Origin: Deltaproteobacteria bacterium
GTDB lineage: Bacteria > Myxococcota_A > Polyangia > HGW-17
Length of the DNA: 7,571 bases
Direction: 5' to 3'
Assembly: GCA_003249585.1 (NCBI GenBank)
Contig: QKIM01000072.1
Coordinates: 1 to 7,571, forward strand
Shown piece after piece: positions 1 through 6,240 of the stretch (positions are counted from its first letter, which is position 1; each line of letters starts with the position of its first letter). Below the pieces are notes generated by a model. That model searched no databases. It had not been told where the DNA came from and saw nothing but the letters and a program-made list of their open reading frames with translations. The position numbers and the translations under genes are program-made.

Positions 1-1449
1 AAGGAGGCGACTCTGGCGGCTCGGCTGGAGCACCCCAACATCGTTCAGGTCAACGAGTTCGATGTGCAGGACGGGGTCTATTACATTGTCATGGAGTATG
101 TGCGGGGAGTCGACCTCAAGTCGGCCTTCGCCAGCCACGGGCGACCCTGGGATCCTTCGCTGGTCTTCTTCCTCGGGTCACGCCTGCTGGCGGCCCTCGA
201 GCATGCCCACTCCCTGACCGATATCTATGGCAATCCCCTGGGGATCATCCATCGGGACGTCACTCCCCACAACGTCCTCCTCAGCGTCAATGGCCAGGTG
301 AAGCTCACGGACTTCGGTATCGCCAAGGTGCGCGACGCCGTCTCCTACACCAAGTCCAACATGGTGCGCGGGAAGCTCCACTACCTCTCCCCTGAGCAGG
401 CACGGGGCGAGGGCAGCGGGATGCTGGACCAGCGCAGCGACCTCTTCTCCCTGGGGCTCATCCTCTGGGAGCTCCTCACGGGGACACGGCGCTACGTGGC
501 CCGGGAGGGGTTCGATATCTTCCCCGAGATCATGGAGGCGCGCTTCATTCCGCCCTCTTCGGTGATCGGCGGGATCGATCCCCGGGTAGACACCCTCCTT
601 GAGGGATTTCTGCATCCCGTGAAGTCGGCGCGCTTCGAGTCGGCGCGGGAGGCGCTCCTGGCGGTGAAGGAGCTCTTCTTCGCCGACTGCACGGAGCTCC
701 TCGGGGCCCAGGTCGGTTCGTGGCGCAAGGAGACGGAATCTGATGAGGATCCCACGTGCCAACTGGAATACTTGAGCGAGACCGCAGCCGTCGATGAGGC
801 CGGTCCCGAGACCATCCGTATCGAGGCCTTCGGTCGAGACACTGTGCTGGAGAAGGATTCCATCGCCGCGCAACTGTATCAGACCACCCGGCAGATCACC
901 CAGCTGCACAGGGAGACGGTCAGGGCACGGGAGGCCTCAGGCGTCTACGAAGGAGAGACCAGGCCTGTGGTCATCCCCGTCCAGGACTCCCCTCCTGGGC
1001 AACGAAGGGGGCTCTGGCTCGTCATGGGTGGCGGGGCCGTGGTGCTCGTGATCACCGCCGTGGTGCTCACCCTCTGGATCGTCGGCCGACACGGAGGCAC
1101 GGGACAGGGCCGGGCCGCCCCCGGGGCAGCTCCCGTGGCGACGCCGGTCGTCACCCCAGCTCCAGTCGAGAAGCCCAAACAGATTATCATTCTCCGCGCC
1201 AAGGAAGCGGATCCTGCTGAAAAGCCGGCGGCCATGGGAGCGGCCCATGCATACAAGGGCAGGGTAGTGGTGCTCCCCGCAGCACACGAAAAGAACGTTG
1301 CGCCCACTATTCGCGCAGCACAGATGAAGGCTGCGGTCCCCGTGACCCGGGTCATGTCCCCTCAGGACAAGACTTCCCCGATGAGGAAACCGGCAAAGAC
1401 CCCCAGTCAGCCTGCTTCGGAACTCAAATCCATCAAGGGTTGGGATTAG
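1..1449 (+). CDS. Membrane-anchored Ser/Thr protein kinase (Hanks type), 5'-truncated
   Basis: The frame is open from base 1, so the start and most of the N-lobe (glycine loop, ATP-binding Lys) lie outside the window. Residues are numbered from base 1. The visible part begins at the alpha-C Glu region (KEATLAARLEHPNIVQ), then shows the HRD catalytic loop H84-R85-D86 with N91 (HRDVTPHN), DFG at 104-106, a SPEQ version of the APE motif at 130-133, and the alpha-F Asp at D147 (RSDLFSLG). All catalytic residues in view are intact, so an active kinase is expected. A linker of about 100 residues leads to one membrane helix (about 338-362). It is followed by an Ala/Pro/Lys-rich tail of about 120 residues that should be periplasmic. 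This is the PknB-like layout without PASTA repeats. The likely role is phosphorylation of cytoplasmic proteins; the signal and substrates are unknown. The last 17 bp overlap the convergent lipoprotein gene. Confidence 0.93.
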   Translation, partial: KEATLAARLEHPNIVQVNEFDVQDGVYYIVMEYVRGVDLKSAFASHGRPWDPSLVFFLGSRLLAALEHAHSLTDIYGNPLGIIHRDVTPHNVLLSVNGQVKLTDFGIAKVRDAVSYTKSNMVRGKLHYLSPEQARGEGSGMLDQRSDLFSLGLILWELLTGTRRYVAREGFDIFPEIMEARFIPPSSVIGGIDPRVDTLLEGFLHPVKSARFESAREALLAVKELFFADCTELLGAQVGSWRKETESDEDPTCQLEYLSETAAVDEAGPETIRIEAFGRDTVLEKDSIAAQLYQTTRQITQLHRETVRAREASGVYEGETRPVVIPVQDSPPGQRRGLWLVMGGGAVVLVITAVVLTLWIVGRHGGTGQGRAAPGAAPVATPVVTPAPVEKPKQIIILRAKEADPAEKPAAMGAAHAYKGRVVVLPAAHEKNVAPTIRAAQMKAAVPVTRVMSPQDKTSPMRKPAKTPSQPASELKSIKGWD

Positions 1450-1840
1450 ACCGCCCGGGCCGATCCATGCGCAGGGTGATGTGGAGGAAGGGAATCCGGG
1501 GGGGGTCGAAATGTTGGCAAGTCTTGAGGTAGGTGCCGTTGTCCGGGCCGTCTATGTCGGTCCCGCAGACCGTGAGCCCCGACACCTTGGCCTTGTCCAG
1601 CATGGCGTTCGAGGGGAGGGAGATGATCCCTCCGTAGCGGGCTATCTGACACTCTTCCATGTCACCGGCCGTATAGCACACCCTAATGTTCCTCACGCCG
1701 ATCCCCTGTGGATCGACAACCCGCATGGGCGTTCGGCGGCCGTACGGGTGGGCGGGGCCGTAGCAGGCTGAAATGAGAAGGGTTGTCCCTGCGGAGATGG
1801 CTCCGACGGCAATTTTCTTCAGCATGGAAAGGGGGCGCAT
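1433..1840 (-). CDS. Small Cys-containing lipoprotein, possible partner or substrate of the nearby radical SAM enzyme
   Basis: A 135-residue protein. Its N-terminus has Lys8-Lys9, a hydrophobic stretch and a lipobox (I23-S24-A25-C26), predicting cleavage before C26 and lipidation; residue +2 is Tyr, not the Asp inner-membrane retention signal. The mature part begins YGPAHPYG and contains a strand-rich segment (VVDPQGIGVRNIRVCY) like the regulatory/CarboxypepD or transthyretin-like beta-sandwich of many envelope proteins. A GTDIDGPDNGTY stretch follows at about 93-104, and the protein ends with a strand-like ITLRMDR. Cysteines other than the lipobox are C55, C64, C92 and C108. The start is set by AGGAGG four bases before ATG; the second Met (residue 6) lacks such a site. 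It is the last gene of a three-gene minus-strand set, 46 bp after the L,D-transpeptidase. The arrangement resembles the lipoprotein half of the rSAM/lipoprotein system. The family match is from memory; function is unknown. Confidence 0.85.
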   Translation of the reverse strand: MRPLSMLKKIAVGAISAGTTLLISACYGPAHPYGRRTPMRVVDPQGIGVRNIRVCYTAGDMEECQIARYGGIISLPSNAMLDKAKVSGLTVCGTDIDGPDNGTYLKTCQHFDPPRIPFLHITLRMDRPGRSNPNP

Positions 1841-1886
1841 GTTTCCTCCTGGAGTGGTTCGACTCTAGGCCATCCCACAGGGCCTG

Positions 1887-3170
1887 TCACCTCTTTTTCA
1901 GATACCGGGACCGGGCACGGTAGGGTACCGGCTGGTTGGGATATCTGACAATACGCAGGAGGGTGCCAGGAGATTCATCGGATTGCGAGATGGACAGAAA
2001 TCCCCGGGGGAGACCGGGAGAAGTCCACTGGAAGAGGAAGGCCGCGTCTCGCGGCGAGAGCTCGATGCAGCCCATGGAGTAGGGGTTCCCGAAGAGGTCG
2101 TGCCAGTAGGCCGTGTGGATGGCCAGAGTGCCCTTGAAGAACTGCACCCACGGGACATCCTCGAAGAGGTGGGACCAGCGGCGTCCTTTGCGGTGGCCGA
2201 GGGTCTGGGTCCCGCGCTTGTAGAAGATCCGGAAGGCCCCCGTGGGTGTCTTGAACCCTTTGCGGGCGCTGCTCATCAGGGTGATGAAGCGAGGCGTGGA
2301 GCCTTCGTAGGCGACGAGGGTCTGCTCCGTGAGGTTCACCTCGACCCACGGCTCGGCCGGCGCGGAGAGATACGTCGGTGCGCCGGAGAACAGGAAGCGA
2401 CGGATGTCCGATTCGGCGACCCACTCACCCGAGAGGGTCCGGAAGTATCTATGGGAGCCTCGGGTGACGATGGCACCGGGCCTCAGGCGCAGCCAATATC
2501 GCCAGGGAAGGCGCCCGATGGGTTCTGTCCCGGGGTGGCGCCAGCGGGTGGCGCCGTTGTAAGAGATCACGATGCCCGGAACATAGGCGGGAGTCTCGTT
2601 GAGTTTCTTCCCGGCAAAGGAGGAGGGGGGGCGCTTGTCCAGGGCGTCGTAGGGAACCATGAGCCCGGCTTCGTTGAGCATGTAGAGCCTTCCCCCGATG
2701 TTTCGGAAATTTCGGCGAAAGGCAAGCCATGCGTTGGGCTGCATGATCCGTTCCGGTTTGCCGGATGCCAGGGATGCGCGCGTCGCAAATGCCGGCGTAT
2801 TGGGGACAAGAACCTTCATGAACTGCTGGTGAACCAGCTGCCCCGGGGCCAGTTTGGGTGTTTTGTCCCCACCGGGAAATCCGAGGGAGGGGGTGAAGTA
2901 ACTGGAGCATCCGTACATGCGCCTGCCGATGCGGATGAAGTGGCCTCCCCTGGGACATTCGGTCTTCGCAAACCGTGCAAAAAGGGGAAAGCGCGTTCCC
3001 TCGAGGACGGCACCCAGGACAGGCGCGTCCATACGCGGCGCGCTGCGGACCCGGGTCCTGCGCGTCGTCTCCACGGAGAGGGCGTAGACGGGCTTCCCCT
3101 TGTGCAGGGTCGTGTGATTGGACGCCACGGGAGGCGTCAGCAGTGGAAAGAGGAGGATCAACAGCAGCAT
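1887..3170 (-). CDS. L,D-transpeptidase (YkuD domain) with N-terminal SH3-like region, exported
   Basis: A 427-residue protein with a hydrophobic signal-like N-terminus (1-17, LLLILLFPLLTPPVAS) that lacks the usual basic n-region. No alternative start exists upstream before the in-frame stop. Residues about 30-70 look like an SH3-type module (TRVRSAPRMDAPVLGAVLEG). The YkuD catalytic domain covers about 274-410: WVEVNLTEQTLVAYEG, then KTPTGAFRIFYK, then the active-site block with H352 and nucleophile C368 in SMGCIELSP. The family normally forms 3-3 peptidoglycan crosslinks or attaches proteins to peptidoglycan from L,D-peptide donors in the periplasm. The canonical [S/T]HGC[I/V][R/N] motif is altered here: Met366 replaces His and Glu370 replaces Arg/Asn. 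The catalytic His equivalent (H352, IHTAYWH) and Cys remain, so activity is plausible. Residues about 95-260 are not recognised. The gene lies 49 bp after the radical SAM gene and 46 bp before the lipoprotein, all on one strand. Confidence 0.9.
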   Translation of the reverse strand: MLLLILLFPLLTPPVASNHTTLHKGKPVYALSVETTRRTRVRSAPRMDAPVLGAVLEGTRFPLFARFAKTECPRGGHFIRIGRRMYGCSSYFTPSLGFPGGDKTPKLAPGQLVHQQFMKVLVPNTPAFATRASLASGKPERIMQPNAWLAFRRNFRNIGGRLYMLNEAGLMVPYDALDKRPPSSFAGKKLNETPAYVPGIVISYNGATRWRHPGTEPIGRLPWRYWLRLRPGAIVTRGSHRYFRTLSGEWVAESDIRRFLFSGAPTYLSAPAEPWVEVNLTEQTLVAYEGSTPRFITLMSSARKGFKTPTGAFRIFYKRGTQTLGHRKGRRWSHLFEDVPWVQFFKGTLAIHTAYWHDLFGNPYSMGCIELSPRDAAFLFQWTSPGLPRGFLSISQSDESPGTLLRIVRYPNQPVPYRARSRYLKKR

Positions 3171-3219
3171 GGAGTCTTCCGCGCCCCACTGTAACGTGGG
3201 TTCAGGGAAAACTCAAAAA

Positions 3220-4308
3220 TCAGGGGGTGATGATCCCCTTCTCGACGGCCACACGGTAGTAACAGAAGGGGTTGTCGAAGCGATCTCCCGAGTGGGAGAA
3301 GGCCGTCCACAGACACCCGCCGCGACAGATCTCGTTGTAGGAGCAGGTGCGGCAGAAGCCACCGAGGCGGTCTGTGGAGAAGGCGCGGTTGTAGGCGAAT
3401 CCGTCGGGATTGCACCAGATGTCGGTCAACGACTGTTCGACCACGGTCCCCTCGACGAAGCGATCCTCATGGTTGAGCACCGAGGGCAGCGAGAGGCACC
3501 CCTTGATGGCACCGTGGCTCTCGATGCCGATGACCTGGAGTCCCGCACGGCACCCGAGCCAGAAATCGATCTCCCGCCCGGCGCCCCGGAGCGCCTCCTC
3601 GTAGGGCCCGAAATAGCCTATGTTGTCGCCAATATAAATGACGGGATCCCCGCCCTCGGAGCGCAACTCGGCGAGGAGCGGGACGATTTCAAGCAAATCT
3701 TCGGGGGCGAGCACCAGCTCACGGTTGTCCTTCATGTTGCCAGCAGGGTTGCCGATCTGGAGCTGCCAGGAGGCGACCCCGAGGGAGGCCAGGAAGGGCT
3801 TCATCGCCCTGAGCTCGGAGATGTTGTTGCGATAGATGGTGGTCACCACGGCGATGGGAAGATCTTCGGCTCTGGATGCCTCCAATGCATCGAGGATCTT
3901 GCGGTATCCGCCTCGGACACTGCGGATGAAGTCGTGGGCTTCCTCAAACCCGTCCACGGAGAAGGCCACGGAGCCGAACCCAGCGTCCCGGGCTTTTTTC
4001 GCCTTCTCCCGGTCCCAGGTGAGGCCGTTGGAGATCATGTTGACCGAGACTCCCTGACCGGTCAGATGGGCGCCGAGATCCGCCCACCTCGGGTGGAGCG
4101 TAGGCTCACCGCCGGAGAGGGTGACCCTCTCGAGCCCCAGATCGACCAGCTCGTCCGCCAGGGCGAAGAGGGCCTCGTCGGAGAGTTCGCTCTTGCGGGC
4201 GGTACCCGCCCGGGATCCACAATGCCGGCAGTTGAGGTTGCAGGCCAGCGTGAGTTCCCATACGGCGGTCTTCGGAAAGTACCCGAGTTTTTGTAGAAGT
4301 TTCAGCAA
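3220..4308 (-). CDS. Radical SAM/SPASM domain enzyme, candidate protein or peptide maturase
   Basis: A 362-residue protein. The radical SAM core shows C23-x3-C27-x2-C30 (ACNLNCRHCGS) for the [4Fe-4S]-SAM cluster, GGEP at 66-69, and an FSVDG strand motif near 116-120. The C-terminus has a full SPASM pattern: C253-x12-G266-x4-C271, then C319-x2-C322-x5-C328-x3-C332, then C349, enough for two auxiliary clusters. SPASM enzymes mostly modify ribosomal peptides or proteins (thioether or C-C crosslinks, epimerisation, anaerobic sulfatase maturation); some act in cofactor synthesis. The segment IGDNIGYFGPYE followed by GCRAGLQVIGIESHG recalls the radical SAM member of the rSAM/lipoprotein system. The start is TTG, supported by AGGAGAG at 4313-4319; no in-frame ATG lies nearby. 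It is first in an apparent operon with the L,D-transpeptidase and lipoprotein. The actual substrate cannot be read from the sequence. Confidence 0.93.
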   Translation of the reverse strand: MLKLLQKLGYFPKTAVWELTLACNLNCRHCGSRAGTARKSELSDEALFALADELVDLGLERVTLSGGEPTLHPRWADLGAHLTGQGVSVNMISNGLTWDREKAKKARDAGFGSVAFSVDGFEEAHDFIRSVRGGYRKILDALEASRAEDLPIAVVTTIYRNNISELRAMKPFLASLGVASWQLQIGNPAGNMKDNRELVLAPEDLLEIVPLLAELRSEGGDPVIYIGDNIGYFGPYEEALRGAGREIDFWLGCRAGLQVIGIESHGAIKGCLSLPSVLNHEDRFVEGTVVEQSLTDIWCNPDGFAYNRAFSTDRLGGFCRTCSYNEICRGGCLWTAFSHSGDRFDNPFCYYRVAVEKGIITP

Positions 4309-4312
4309 GTTA

Positions 4313-4319
4313 CTCTCCT
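4313..4319 (-). promoter_or_regulatory. Shine-Dalgarno fixing the TTG start of the radical SAM gene
   Basis: On the minus strand AGGAGAG stands with its AGGAG core six bases before TTG at 4308-4306. There is no in-frame ATG or GTG nearby, so this site is the main reason for choosing TTG. Confidence 0.75.
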
Positions 4320-4364
4320 GATGGAAAATTGAATATAGAATGTATTTGCTTTCCGAACCAGATC

Positions 4365-4373
4365 GTTATAGCA
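4365..4373 (-). promoter_or_regulatory. Possible extended -10 promoter for the radical SAM operon
   Basis: Read on the minus strand, the bases are TGCTATAAC: an extended -10 TG followed by TATAAC, five of six to consensus. It lies about 57 bp before the TTG start. No good -35 hexamer is seen 17 bp upstream, which fits an extended -10 type but weakens the call. A second AT-rich candidate, TATATT (4332-4337, minus), also lacks a -35. Confidence 0.35.
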
Positions 4374-4436
4374 TCGAAAGTGATGGGTAGCCAGGTTTTG
4401 TTCGCCCCCCCTTCCCGGGTCAGGGCGAGGGAACGG

Positions 4437-4460
4437 GTTCCCTGTGGTCGACACGGGAAC
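4437..4460. repeat. Bulged inverted repeat (potential hairpin)
   Basis: GTTCCC, a single T bulge and GTG pair with CAC and GGGAAC around a five-base GTCGA loop, giving nine base pairs. A further GGGAAC copy at 4429-4434 could pair alternatively with the same GTTCCC. No T-run follows directly, so it is not a typical terminator; an operator or an RNA-level structure is possible. Confidence 0.5.
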
Positions 4461-4520
4461 TCAGTCTGTTAAAGCCGGCTGCCCGTTTTCTTTTTTGGGA
4501 TCCGTTCCCCCATTCCGAAA

Positions 4521-4537
4521 ACGTCTCCAGCAGACGT
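4521..4537. promoter_or_regulatory. Perfect inverted repeat just upstream of the -35, possible operator
   Basis: ACGTCT and AGACGT are perfect complements separated by CCAGC. The right arm ends seven bases before the TTGACT -35 candidate at 4545, a usual place for an activator or repressor site. The cognate regulator is not identifiable from the window. Confidence 0.4.
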
Positions 4538-4544
4538 GTAATTC

Positions 4545-4573
4545 TTGACTCTTTTTTGTTAAAAAGGTACGAA
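4545..4573 (+). promoter_or_regulatory. Candidate sigma70-type promoter for the membrane-protein gene
   Basis: TTGACT (five of six to TTGACA) at 4545-4550 is followed after exactly 17 bases by TACGAA at 4568-4573, which matches the -10 consensus only three of six. It lies about 78 bp before the ATG at 4651. The strong -35 and optimal spacing support it; the weak -10 suggests activation or a false hit. Confidence 0.4.
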
Positions 4574-4635
4574 TCTGATACCTGCACCAGGTTTTTCCAC
4601 TGTCGATTCTTCAAACCGCGGAGAAACTGGAGCAG

Positions 4636-4641
4636 AGGAGG
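4636..4641 (+). promoter_or_regulatory. Shine-Dalgarno deciding the ATG at 4651
   Basis: AGGAGG sits nine bases before ATG 4651. The in-frame TTG at 4642 directly abuts the site and cannot be its target, so the shorter protein beginning MSDMNG is preferred. Confidence 0.75.
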
Positions 4642-4650
4642 TTGAGAAAT

Positions 4651-5859
4651 ATGAGTGATATGAACGGATTACCCCCAGAAGTTCCCAACGTCCCGCCCCA
4701 GGGCAATGCGCCGTTTGCAGATCTTCAGGCCCCCCCCCCTCCAGGGTCTCCCATGCAGCAGAACATGTACTCGGGCGGAATGGAGCCGGGAGGCGGGAAC
4801 ATCTCTGGCGGAAACGGGATGAAGTTCGGCGTGCTGATCATGCTCGCCGCCATGACCCTTCTGGTTCCTCTGGGTCTCTATAAGATCGGATCTCCCCATG
4901 CCTGCAACGCCAAGCGCGAGAAGGCGGGCGAGTGCAAGGTCCTCACCAACATTCCCGATGGTTGCACGCCCTCCCGGTTTGCCGAGGAGTCCGAGTACCT
5001 CACCTGCAAGATGGTCGGCGCCGTCGAGAACGAAGCCTTCAAAGAGGCCAACGCCGGCAAATACGACGCCTGCATGAAGCTTCATGCGAAGATCACCAAC
5101 TCCAAATTCAAGTGCTACGCGCTTCCCGGTCTTTTGAAGAAGGGTCCCAAGGGCAAATCTCCAGACCCCTTCAAGATGCCCCCACTCGAAGTGCAGAAGT
5201 TGAGCATTCTCAACTCCCTCAGTGGCGATGCCATGTTCCAGGATCTGCTCTTCACCATCCTCACCATGCTCCTCCTCCTGGGCGGCATGGCCTTTGCAGC
5301 CTTCAGCGCCCACAAGAAGAACCGCGACAGCTTCATCTGGATCACCGCCGTGTTCGTGGTCGGCATCTTCGCGGCTTACGTCTACCGGTATCTCATCGCC
5401 GGGTTCTACTCGGGCAACATTGTGGTCCTCATCATCTCGCTGCTGGGTGGCATCCCCATCGCGGTCATCGTCATGGGGCAGGTTGGAAAGCTCGGGACCA
5501 CAGGCCAGGAAGGCGCTCCCCCTCCCGGAGAGTTCGTGGTCGAAGTGAAGGCGCCCGCGCCTGTTCCCGAGGAGCCCATCTCCATGGCCGAGGCCACCCG
5601 CTTCGAGAAGATGGCGCTGCGCAACACCTCCATCGGCGAGAAGGTCTTCATCCTTGGCTTCATCAGCCTCGTGCTCATGCTGCTCCCCATCGGGCTGTAC
5701 AGTATGGGTAAAACCTCCAAGGCCGACTCCGCCATGAAGAAAGAGGCTGCGAAGCTCACCTCCCTGGTCAAGAAGAAAGCCACGGCCAGCAGTTCCGATG
5801 TCGGCGCCACCGATGAAGGCACCGGCGGCGAAGGCGGTGGTGAGGACGGTCTCGACTGA
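4651..5859 (+). CDS. Unrecognised five-segment membrane protein with a six-cysteine extracytoplasmic domain
   Basis: A 402-residue protein of a family I do not recognise. Residues 1-56 are Pro/Gly/Met-rich and disordered-looking. Predicted membrane segments are about 58-79, 198-219, 228-250, 256-277 and 331-352. Between the first two lies a domain of about 115 residues with all six cysteines of the protein (C85, C95, C105, C119, C141, C155), suggesting three disulfides in the periplasm and a cytoplasmic N-terminus. The HKKNR after segment 2 fits the positive-inside rule. A cytoplasmic loop of about 50 residues (APAPVPEEP) separates segments 4 and 5, and the tail is Lys-rich, then Gly/Glu/Asp-rich. 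Segments 1 and 5 resemble each other and share P-x-GLY-xx-G. No enzyme or transporter motif was seen. It is transcribed divergently from the radical SAM operon, the only contextual hint. Confidence 0.85.
   Translation: MSDMNGLPPEVPNVPPQGNAPFADLQAPPPPGSPMQQNMYSGGMEPGGGNISGGNGMKFGVLIMLAAMTLLVPLGLYKIGSPHACNAKREKAGECKVLTNIPDGCTPSRFAEESEYLTCKMVGAVENEAFKEANAGKYDACMKLHAKITNSKFKCYALPGLLKKGPKGKSPDPFKMPPLEVQKLSILNSLSGDAMFQDLLFTILTMLLLLGGMAFAAFSAHKKNRDSFIWITAVFVVGIFAAYVYRYLIAGFYSGNIVVLIISLLGGIPIAVIVMGQVGKLGTTGQEGAPPPGEFVVEVKAPAPVPEEPISMAEATRFEKMALRNTSIGEKVFILGFISLVLMLLPIGLYSMGKTSKADSAMKKEAAKLTSLVKKKATASSSDVGATDEGTGGEGGGEDGLD
4730..4739 (+). repeat. Ten-cytosine homopolymer inside the membrane-protein gene
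   Basis: Ten consecutive C bases fall in codons 27-30 (Ala-Pro-Pro-Pro) near the 5' end of the gene. A one-base change in tract length would shift the frame early and abolish the product. Such tracts are known phase-variation hotspots in some bacteria, but also sequencing-error sites. Confidence 0.9.
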
Positions 5860-5930
5860 GCCGGTCCCGCCCCTCGCACTCCATTCCCCCGAACCACGTG
5901 AGAAATGATCGATTTTTATGGCTAAAGTTC

Positions 5931-5959
5931 TTGCCATGAGCTCTCTTTTCCACTAAACA
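5931..5959 (+). promoter_or_regulatory. Candidate promoter for rpmB
   Basis: TTGCCA (five of six to the -35 consensus) at 5931-5936 is followed after 17 bases by TAAACA at 5954-5959 (three of six to the -10). It lies about 50 bp before the rpmB start, in the 151-bp spacer after the membrane-protein gene. No clear intrinsic terminator for the preceding gene was found in that spacer. Confidence 0.4.
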
Positions 5960-6010
5960 TGCACTAGCTGATGGATCCGAGTGATGGCATGAGCAGCAAA
6001 GGAGAATACG

Positions 6011-6202
6011 ATGTCTCGTCGTTGTGAAATCTGTAATAGAGGTACCGCAGTGGCCAACAATGTGAGCCACGCCAACAACCACAGCAAGCGTGTTCAGCGC
6101 ATCAACCTCAAGAATATCAAGGTTGTGACTGAAGACGGCACCAAGAAGATGAGGGTCTGCACCTCCTGCTTCCACAAAGTGGAACGTCCCCCCATTCCTT
6201 GA
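6011..6202 (+). CDS. rpmB: Ribosomal protein bL28
   Basis: A 63-residue protein of the usual length for short bL28. It begins MSRRCEICNRGT and contains the family block NNVSHANNHSKR (16-27), then KVVTEDGTKKMRVCTSC. C5-x2-C8 and C50-x2-C53 make the zinc-ribbon (C+) form of the protein, in contrast to the cysteine-free paralogs some bacteria use under zinc limitation. It is a structural component of the 50S subunit. An AAAGGAG site at 5998-6004 lies six bases before the ATG. It is normally followed or preceded by various genes and is often a single-gene unit; here a hypothetical gene follows after 38 bp on the same strand. Confidence 0.97.
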   Translation: MSRRCEICNRGTAVANNVSHANNHSKRVQRINLKNIKVVTEDGTKKMRVCTSCFHKVERPPIP

Positions 6203-6224
6203 TCCCCATCCTCTTTGAGACAGC

Positions 6225-6233
6225 AAGGGAGGG
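6225..6233 (+). promoter_or_regulatory. Shine-Dalgarno deciding the ATG at 6241
   Basis: AAGGGAGGG lies just before ATG 6241 (GGAGG core eight bases away). An in-frame TTG at 6199 would overlap the rpmB stop and has no such site, so ATG 6241 is preferred. Confidence 0.65.
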
Positions 6234-6240
6234 TGTGTGC

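Larger units (their letters stand above)
4309..4650. promoter_or_regulatory. Divergent intergenic control region of about 340 bp
   Basis: This spacer separates the minus-strand radical SAM operon from the plus-strand membrane-protein gene. It is AT-richer than the flanking genes, contains no convincing gene, and holds promoter-like elements on both strands. It also holds a bulged hairpin (4437-4460), a perfect short inverted repeat (4521-4537) and a C7 run at 4405-4411. Several copies of GGGAAC/GTTCCC occur (4429-4434, 4437-4442, 4455-4460). The layout suits shared or coordinated regulation of the two divergent units. That is inference; no known regulator site was recognised. Confidence 0.55.

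Noticed and set aside
64..66. GTG as a kinase start codon.
   Set aside because: The same frame is open to base 1 and already encodes the kinase alpha-C segment, so the true start is outside the window.
1983..3194. Long open plus-strand frame of about 400 codons opposite the L,D-transpeptidase.
   Set aside because: Low-complexity Gly/Arg/Glu-rich translation with no family motifs; it is the GC-driven shadow of a gene with a clear YkuD domain.
3185..3200. CCCAC/GTGGG hairpin between the radical SAM and transpeptidase genes, considered as a terminator.
   Set aside because: Only five base pairs and no T-run on the minus strand; it lies within a 49-bp operon gap and partly abuts the next ribosome binding region.
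3118..4296. Long open plus-strand frame opposite the radical SAM gene.
   Set aside because: The opposite strand carries intact CX3CX2C and SPASM motifs; this frame shows no motifs and shadows it.
4420..4614. A 64-codon minus-strand frame upstream of the radical SAM gene, considered as a precursor peptide.
   Set aside because: It starts with TTG without a Shine-Dalgarno, has no cysteine or recognisable leader/core pattern, and runs through the promoter-like and inverted-repeat sequences.
4669..5937. Long open minus-strand frame of about 420 codons opposite the membrane protein.
   Set aside because: His/Glu/Gly-rich shadow translation without domains, whereas the plus frame has clean membrane segments, patterned cysteines and a good ribosome binding site.
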